DNA of 18,320 bases from Myxococcota bacterium (GTDB taxonomy: Bacteria > Myxococcota_A > UBA9160 > PR03). Both the position numbers and the translations under genes were made by a program. The stretch spans positions 1 through 18,320 of the forward strand of contig JASJBO010000055.1 of assembly GCA_030066475.1 (NCBI GenBank), given 5' to 3'. This document shows, piece after piece, positions 13,564-18,320 of this stretch (position 1 is the first letter of the stretch; each line of letters starts with the position of its first letter). The notes beneath the pieces are model-generated. The model was not told the DNA's origin. It saw only the letters and a program-made list of their open reading frames with translations, and did not search any database.

Positions 13564-15717
13564 ATGTTGGCGAGACCGCAACGTGGAGAGGAGTGGCCCG
13601 AGGTCGAGGCCGCCGAGAGGCGCTACCTGTTCGGCGAGGGGGCGGTCGAGGGGGACGGGCCGTCCCGCAGTGGGCTCGCGATCTCGGGGGGCGGCATCCG
13701 GTCGGCCTCGTTCGGGCTCGGGATCCTGCAGGCGCTGGTGGCCGGCGGCTTGCTCCCCAAGGTCGACTACCTCTCGACGGTGTCGGGCGGGGGCTACATC
13801 GGTTCCTCGCTCACCTGGTTCCTGAAGCGGGGCCTGCCGAACGGCAAGCCGGCCGGCACGAAGCCGGAGGACTTCCCGTTCGGCCGCGCGCGCGTCGGCG
13901 GACGCGCCGAGGGGGGCTCGCGCAACGCGATCCTCGACTTCATCCGCCAGCACGGCAACTACCTGCTTCCCGGGAGCGGCCTCAACGTGGCGTCGCTCGT
14001 GGGTGTCGTGCTGCGCACGATCGGCGTCGCGCTGCTGGTCTACGGCGCCATCCTGGTCGCGCTGATGGAGGCGGGACTCGCCGCCGGGATCTTCGCCCCG
14101 CTTCCCGGCGACCCGGCCGTGCTTGCGTCGTTTCCCAATCCGCTGCTCCTGGTCGCCGCGGGACTGATGGTCGCGCTGCTGGCGTTCGGCGTCGCGTACG
14201 GCCTCGTCAGCGGCCTCGAGATCGGCGGAGCCAACCTGCGCTACCGGCTGCGCGTCGACGTTCAGATCGTGCTCGGAGCCATGCTGGGAGGGGCCGCGGT
14301 CCTGACGATCCTGGGCGTCATACCGATCGTGCACCGGGAAGTGGGCGAGGCCCTGGCCGGCGGTCTGGCCAGCGTGTCGACGGTCGTCGGCGGCGTGCTC
14401 GGCTTCTTCCAGGCGCGGTCGGAGCACCGGGGTACGGCCGACGGCGTACTCTCCTCGCTGCGCATCTACGCGGGCGCGGCGCTGCTGCTGTTCGGGCTGC
14501 TCGTGGGCAGCTACGCCATCGCGCAGGGGCTGCCGACCCTGCCGGCGCTCGCCATGGGCGTGGTGGCGCTGCTGGCCGGCGGGTTCATGAATCTCAACTA
14601 CCTGAGCCCCCACCGCATGTACCGCGACCGGCTGATGGAGACGTTCCAGCCCGACTTCGAGAACGTGAAGAGCGGAAAATGGGGCCGCGCCACCGAGGCC
14701 GATGGCGCCACCATCGAATCGATGTGTGAGGGCGACAACCGGCGCCCCTATCACCTGATCAACACCAACGTGGTCCTGGTGGACTCCAAGGAGGCCAAGT
14801 ACAACGGGCGCGGCGGCGATAGCTTCCTGGTCTCCCGGCTCTACTGCGGCAGCAACGCGACCGGGTGGACTCCCTCCGACGGCTACATGAAGCGACCCGG
14901 GCGCGGCATGACGCTGCCGACCGCGATGGCCATCTCGGGGGCCGCCGCGAATCCGCACACGGGGGTCGCCGGCGGTGGCCCCACGCGCACGCGCCTGATC
15001 TCCGCGCTGATGGCGCTGCTCAACCTGAGGCTCGGCTACTGGGCGCCGCATCCGGGCTGCAAGCGCGGGTTGCGCTGGCCGCCGAACTTCGTGCACCCCG
15101 GCGTGCTCGCCATCTTCGGTCAGGGGCTCAACGAGCGCGGGCGCATGGTCGAGCTCACCGACGGCGGCCACTTCGAGAACCTCGGGATCTACGAGCTGAT
15201 CCGGCGCCGTGTCGACGTGGTCCTGGTGAGCGACGGCGGCGCCGACAAGGAGTTCGCTTTCGGCGATCTCGCGAATGCCGTCGAGCGCGTGCGCGTCGAT
15301 TTCGGCGTCAAGATCTCCTTCCCGGATCGCGACTTCGACCTGCGCTCGCTGCTGCCGGGCAGCGCCAGCCCCCTGCAGGCGCCGACGGGGGAGAAGTTCC
15401 CGCTGGCGAGGCGGGGCTTTGCCGTCGGCACGATCGAGTACCCGGCCGCGGGGGAGGGCCGCCCGAAGAAGACGGGCAAGCTGCTCTACCTCAAGACCAC
15501 CCTGGTGGCCGGCCTGCCGCCGGACCTCTACGGCTACAAGCAGGCACACACGGACTTCCCGGACGAGAGCACGGCCGATCAGTTCTTCGACGAGCGCCAG
15601 TTCGAGGCCTACCGCGAGCTCGGCTACCACATCGGCTGGCAGCTGCTCGAGGAAGAAGAGGAACGGCGCGGCGAGCTGCTGACGGCCATCGGCCCGACCA
15701 GGGAGGCCAAGCCGTAG
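13564..15717 (+). CDS. Patatin-like phospholipase with embedded membrane domain
   Basis: The product is 717 residues from ATG 13564 (GGGAG six bases upstream); the frame is open to 13516 but that part overlaps the PEP-CTERM coding strand. The patatin lipase core is split. The oxyanion loop LAISGGGIRSASFGLGILQAL is at 38-58 and the nucleophile Ser74 in YLSTVSGGGYIGS (a variant of GxSxG). The Asp of the dyad is Asp533 in LTDGGHFENLGIYEL. Between them, residues 142-345 carry five or six hydrophobic segments, including VALLVYGAILVALMEAGLA, LLLVAAGLMVALLAFGVAYG and AALLLFGLLVGSYAIAQG. The enzyme would hydrolyse acyl ester bonds of phospholipids at a membrane. The expected length of soluble patatins is 300-400 residues, so the membrane insert doubles the size. 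It is convergent with the methyltransferase gene. The 5' end sits at a rearrangement point, so a missing short N-terminus cannot be excluded. Confidence 0.83.
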   Translation: MLARPQRGEEWPEVEAAERRYLFGEGAVEGDGPSRSGLAISGGGIRSASFGLGILQALVAGGLLPKVDYLSTVSGGGYIGSSLTWFLKRGLPNGKPAGTKPEDFPFGRARVGGRAEGGSRNAILDFIRQHGNYLLPGSGLNVASLVGVVLRTIGVALLVYGAILVALMEAGLAAGIFAPLPGDPAVLASFPNPLLLVAAGLMVALLAFGVAYGLVSGLEIGGANLRYRLRVDVQIVLGAMLGGAAVLTILGVIPIVHREVGEALAGGLASVSTVVGGVLGFFQARSEHRGTADGVLSSLRIYAGAALLLFGLLVGSYAIAQGLPTLPALAMGVVALLAGGFMNLNYLSPHRMYRDRLMETFQPDFENVKSGKWGRATEADGATIESMCEGDNRRPYHLINTNVVLVDSKEAKYNGRGGDSFLVSRLYCGSNATGWTPSDGYMKRPGRGMTLPTAMAISGAAANPHTGVAGGGPTRTRLISALMALLNLRLGYWAPHPGCKRGLRWPPNFVHPGVLAIFGQGLNERGRMVELTDGGHFENLGIYELIRRRVDVVLVSDGGADKEFAFGDLANAVERVRVDFGVKISFPDRDFDLRSLLPGSASPLQAPTGEKFPLARRGFAVGTIEYPAAGEGRPKKTGKLLYLKTTLVAGLPPDLYGYKQAHTDFPDESTADQFFDERQFEAYRELGYHIGWQLLEEEEERRGELLTAIGPTREAKP

Positions 15718-15774
15718 CTCACGGGCCCCCACCCGACCTCGGCACGCAGCGCAGCGTTTGGCTGAACGACCCAG

Positions 15775-16527
15775 CTACCGCTTCAGGCGAAGGAACAGCG
15801 TGTCCTGGTAGCAGTCACGCCTTCCTCGCCCGCACCAGGAACCGGGGTGAACCTCGTCGGCAAGCTCCAGGCCAGATCGGTCGATGGTCCGGAGCACCCA
15901 CTCCTCCCGGTAGGCGATGACGTGGAGCGGGTCGGCTTCGTCGTAGCAGCGACAGTCCTCGTCGATGCGGTGCCGCAGGGGATATCGCGACTTGCCAGCC
16001 GCCTCGCACTCCGCCCACGACTCGTTCATGAGGAAGAAGGTCGCGCAGAGAGTCGACCTGGCGTCCATCAATCCAGCGATCTCGTGGATGTAGTGGACGA
16101 CCTCCGGCCCGCGCATGTGGGTGAACAGACTGAATGCGAGCACCAGATCCGGCGGCGTGTCGGGAGCCGGAAGCGATACCTGCGTCGCCTCGAGTGCTCC
16201 ACCGGGGTTGTAGTGAGCGTTGCGAACGTCCAGGTGCCGGAACTCCAGCCTGGCGGGGCCGCGTCCGTGGAGGTTCTCCTGAAGCCACGTGATCTGCTTC
16301 CCGAGGATGTCGAGACCGAGATAGGTCCCTGTGAAGCCTCGCTCCACAAGCGAGTAGGCGATGCGTCCGTAGCCGCAGCCGACGTCGAGGACGCATCCAT
16401 TCGTGTTCAAGAAGCCGCGCTGATCGACGAAGTCGAGGAGGATCCTGCCGTTCTGCAGCATCTGCTCCGCACTCGTCTCCATGAAGATGAGATCCTGCGG
16501 CGGATGGGGGAGGCACGAGTCGGACAA
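15775..16527 (-). CDS. Class I SAM-dependent methyltransferase
   Basis: The product is 250 residues. TTG 16527 was chosen: GAGGAG lies seven bases upstream, and the extra residues PPQDLIFMETSAEQMLQNG look like the conserved lead-in helix of this methyltransferase group. ATG 16482 is the alternative but has no good ribosome-binding site. Motif I VLDVGCGYGRI is at 46-56, the acidic motif II residue Asp73 in YLGLDI, then RHLDVRNAHYNP and the post-motif FSLFTHM. The C-terminal third is Cys-rich (ECEAAG, EDCRCYDEAD, GSWCGRGRRDCYQD), unusual for a plain methyltransferase. It is cytoplasmic, transferring a methyl group from SAM to an unknown acceptor. It lies 75 bases downstream of the radical SAM gene on the same strand, probably in the same transcript. 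Confidence 0.85.
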   Translation of the reverse strand: MSDSCLPHPPQDLIFMETSAEQMLQNGRILLDFVDQRGFLNTNGCVLDVGCGYGRIAYSLVERGFTGTYLGLDILGKQITWLQENLHGRGPARLEFRHLDVRNAHYNPGGALEATQVSLPAPDTPPDLVLAFSLFTHMRGPEVVHYIHEIAGLMDARSTLCATFFLMNESWAECEAAGKSRYPLRHRIDEDCRCYDEADPLHVIAYREEWVLRTIDRSGLELADEVHPGSWCGRGRRDCYQDTLFLRLKR

Positions 16528-16602
16528 GAACGGCTCCTCGTTCTCAGGAGCTGCCTGCTCCGAACCGCTGACGTGATCGGCCCGGTCCGGCAGTCCTTCG
16601 AT

Positions 16603-17916
16603 TCAGGGGTTCTTCAGGGAGACCCCAGACCCTCCCGAGGGCGATTGGAAGCGCGTCGACCGGAAGTTCTCCGGGTCGACCGGCTCGAGGAGGCTCACGC
16701 GCTTCAGATACCCGTGCATGAGGACGTGACACCCGTAGCAATGGTGTGGAACGGCACCCTTCCAGTACCGCTCCCGCAGAGCCACCATGTCCTCTCCGTT
16801 CCAGATATCGGAGAACGATTCCACCTGGAGGATGTTGCCCAGGGAGTTCGTCGGCATCAAGGAGCAGGTGCCGACGTCGCCGTTCGCGTTGATGAAGGTG
16901 TTCTCGAAGAGCCACTCGCAGGCGCCACTGCAGCCGACGGCCGGTCCCGGCGGCTCGATCGGCGCTCCGACCACCGGCCTTGGCCTGGAGAGGATGTCTG
17001 CCTCTTCGCTCCACTCCCTCCACCAGTCCTCCGCGAGCCGGTCCGCGTAGGTGTCGTCGGGGAAGCGGGGGTGGGAATCGATCTCCGCCCGCTCTTCCTC
17101 CACCGACCCCGATCCACCCTCCAGCAGGAGCTCGGGCAAGACGATCGGCATGGAGAGCTCCTCGGCTCGCTTCCGAGCCTCGCGCAAGCATCGGTTGGTC
17201 TCGCGGGGGTAGCGCAGGACGTCGTCGCGGACGGTATGGGGCAGCGCCTCGGGACGCGGAACCATGCGCGTCACGACCACCTGATCGAACCCGAGGTCCC
17301 TGGCCAGAGAGACGGCGTCCGGCAGCTCGTGAAGGTTCTGTCGATAGAGGGTGAAGCCCATGACGAGCTGGAGGTCGGCGCGAGCCGCCCGCACTCGCTT
17401 CACGTTGTCGAGGAAGACCGAGAAGCTGGCCATGCGCCGGATCCCCTCGAACGTTGCGCGGGTCGCTCCGTCGCAGGAGACGTTGATCTTGGCGAAGCAT
17501 TCCTTGATGAGTTCGACCGCCCGGTCGCTGATGTAGATCAGATTGCTGGTCGTCGTGACACGGATCCGATGGCGTGCATACACCTCGAGAGCGTCCTCGA
17601 GGTGGTGTGCGATGAAGGGTTCGCCGCCGCCGCTCAGGTGGATCTGCTCTACCGCGGGCAGGATCGCTTCCAGTTTCTCGAGCACCGTCCAGTCGAGTTC
17701 GATTCCCACTCGTCCGCGTTGCACGAAGTGAGGGCAACCGAGGCACTGCAGCTTGCATGCGGAGGTGTGTTCCAGCTGGATGACGCGAGGCGTGCCGCGG
17801 AGGACCGATGAGCGGTCCCGGTAGGCCGCTTCGATCCACTTCCTGTTCTGTGCCTTCGCCTCGAGAGGCTCGAGGGGGTCCCTGCCGGGATTGCTCTCGT
17901 GAGTTCTCGACGTCAT
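16603..17916 (-). CDS. Radical SAM protein with SPASM-like C-terminal cysteine domain
   Basis: The product is 437 residues from ATG 17916; the frame is open further upstream, but the 5' extension looks random. The [4Fe-4S] site is Cys54-x3-Cys58-x2-Cys61 in TSACKLQCLGC, with the SAM-binding loop LSGGGEPF at 94-101 and INVSCDGATRATFEGIRR at 144-161, all standard for the radical SAM TIM barrel. The C-terminus has Cys329, Cys333, Cys351, Cys393 and Cys396, with INANGDVGTC and LGNIL...FSDIWN, the layout of a SPASM domain binding auxiliary clusters. SPASM enzymes often modify ribosomal peptides or cofactors, but no precursor peptide gene is visible in the flanking DNA. The ribosome-binding site is weak (AGAGA). 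A methyltransferase gene lies 75 bases downstream. The substrate is unknown; a scaffold-modifying enzyme acting with that methyltransferase is the simplest inference. Confidence 0.87.
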   Translation of the reverse strand: MTSRTHESNPGRDPLEPLEAKAQNRKWIEAAYRDRSSVLRGTPRVIQLEHTSACKLQCLGCPHFVQRGRVGIELDWTVLEKLEAILPAVEQIHLSGGGEPFIAHHLEDALEVYARHRIRVTTTSNLIYISDRAVELIKECFAKINVSCDGATRATFEGIRRMASFSVFLDNVKRVRAARADLQLVMGFTLYRQNLHELPDAVSLARDLGFDQVVVTRMVPRPEALPHTVRDDVLRYPRETNRCLREARKRAEELSMPIVLPELLLEGGSGSVEEERAEIDSHPRFPDDTYADRLAEDWWREWSEEADILSRPRPVVGAPIEPPGPAVGCSGACEWLFENTFINANGDVGTCSLMPTNSLGNILQVESFSDIWNGEDMVALRERYWKGAVPHHCYGCHVLMHGYLKRVSLLEPVDPENFRSTRFQSPSGGSGVSLKNP

Positions 17917-18320
17917 GGAGTCTCTGATGTTTGCTCTGGCCGGGCGTGGCCCCGCAGATCGGTAGCGCATTCGGGTTCGAGCCGATTGCTGCTGCGAAGA
18001 CGACTGGCACGCAGCCCGCCAGTATGACCGATCCCATCCGTCGCGCGCTGCAAGCCGGTTCCCGAGCAGGCCCGCTGGCATGGCTATGCGGGTGGAGAAG
18101 GCGGCTGCCCGACCGAGTTCATCCCGAACGGCGTGCGTCGCCCGAAGGTGCCTCGCTCCGCTAGCCCGCGGTCGGGATTCCTTGTGGCGGTCGATGATCC
18201 CAGCTGGACCGCGATGGAACGGTGGCTTCGCAGCGCCCGCACGCGGCGTTCGGCCGCAACCGCCTCCCCCCCATCCATCTTCTATCATGAAACAGGGGGT
18301 TTGAGCACCCTGATATAGGG
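17917..18320. other. 404-base region without a convincing gene
   Basis: This stretch precedes the radical SAM start and runs to the right edge. Short frames on both strands overlap and none has a credible ribosome-binding site plus domain. A 12-codon hydrophobic start at about 18041 on the minus strand (MGSVILAGCVPVV) resembles a lipobox but runs out of frame into the radical SAM gene. It contains the long inverted repeat at 18108-18176. Confidence 0.4.
18108..18176. repeat. Inverted repeat CCCGACCG...CGGTCGGG
   Basis: CCCGACCG at 18108-18115 and its exact complement CGGTCGGG at 18169-18176 bracket 53 bases; ATCCCGA (18121-18127) and TCGGGAT (18172-18178) offer an alternative pairing. The bracketed DNA reads TEFIPNGVRRPKVPRSASP on the plus strand. 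It may be a small dispersed intergenic repeat rather than a gene. Confidence 0.3.

Noticed and set aside
13363..15732. 789-codon minus-strand open frame opposite the patatin gene
   Set aside because: Composition is the His/Arg/Gln-rich pattern of a GC-rich antisense shadow; the patatin motifs are on the plus strand.
15847..17811. 654-codon plus-strand open frame
   Set aside because: It covers the methyltransferase and radical SAM genes in antisense and shows no domain.
17965..17990. GGGTTCGAGCC as a tRNA T-arm
   Set aside because: The flanking bases do not form the 5-bp stem and no acceptor or anticodon arm is present.
17917..18288. 5' extension of the radical SAM gene to 18288
   Set aside because: The extra 124 residues are Gly/Arg-rich with no domain, and ATG 17916 starts shortly before the conserved barrel.

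Overview
The window is GC-rich bacterial DNA with strong G/C bias at third codon positions. It has tightly spaced genes on both strands, Sec and lipoprotein signals, PEP-CTERM tails, FG-GAP repeats, calcium-binding repeats and tandem HDOD proteins. This mix fits a large-genome Gram-negative of the former Deltaproteobacteria (Myxococcota or a related phylum). That placement is inference: there is no rRNA or other phylogenetic marker here, and I recognised no tRNA.

Layout. 1-2.0 kb, minus strand: a secreted metalloprotease-like protein running off the left edge, then a small lipoprotein. 2.35-3.68 kb, plus: an exported DAO-family flavin oxidoreductase. 3.75-5.26 kb, minus: a secreted FG-GAP beta-propeller protein ending in calcium-binding and dockerin-like repeats; a cluster of four palindromes lies upstream of it. 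5.5-9.0 kb, minus: a CPA2 cation/proton antiporter, an unrecognised 269-residue protein and a CYTH-like protein. 9.5-11.4 kb, minus: two adjacent HDOD signalling proteins. 11.6-12.45 kb, minus: a crotonase-fold protein lacking both hydratase glutamates. 12.5-13.1 kb, plus: gene remnants (flavoprotein N-terminus, a possible RES-toxin piece, and a piece resembling a group II intron reverse transcriptase). 13.1-13.56 kb, minus: a PEP-CTERM protein without its signal peptide, meeting the 5' end of a large membrane-embedded patatin-like phospholipase (13.56-15.7 kb, plus). 15.8-17.9 kb, minus: a SAM methyltransferase and a radical SAM/SPASM protein, probably one transcription unit. The last 400 bases hold no convincing gene.

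Working together. Only three groups look functionally joined: the 269-residue protein with the antiporter, the two HDOD proteins, and radical SAM with methyltransferase. The other genes look like independent units. Surface and secreted proteins are over-represented. The 12.5-13.6 kb interval is a rearrangement scar: three unrelated fragments in under 600 bases, then a PEP-CTERM gene that has lost its start. I found no complete transposase, CRISPR array, integrase or recognisable defence system. The best candidates for something undescribed are the radical SAM/methyltransferase pair, the membrane-inserted patatin, and possible leader or operator structures upstream of three genes.
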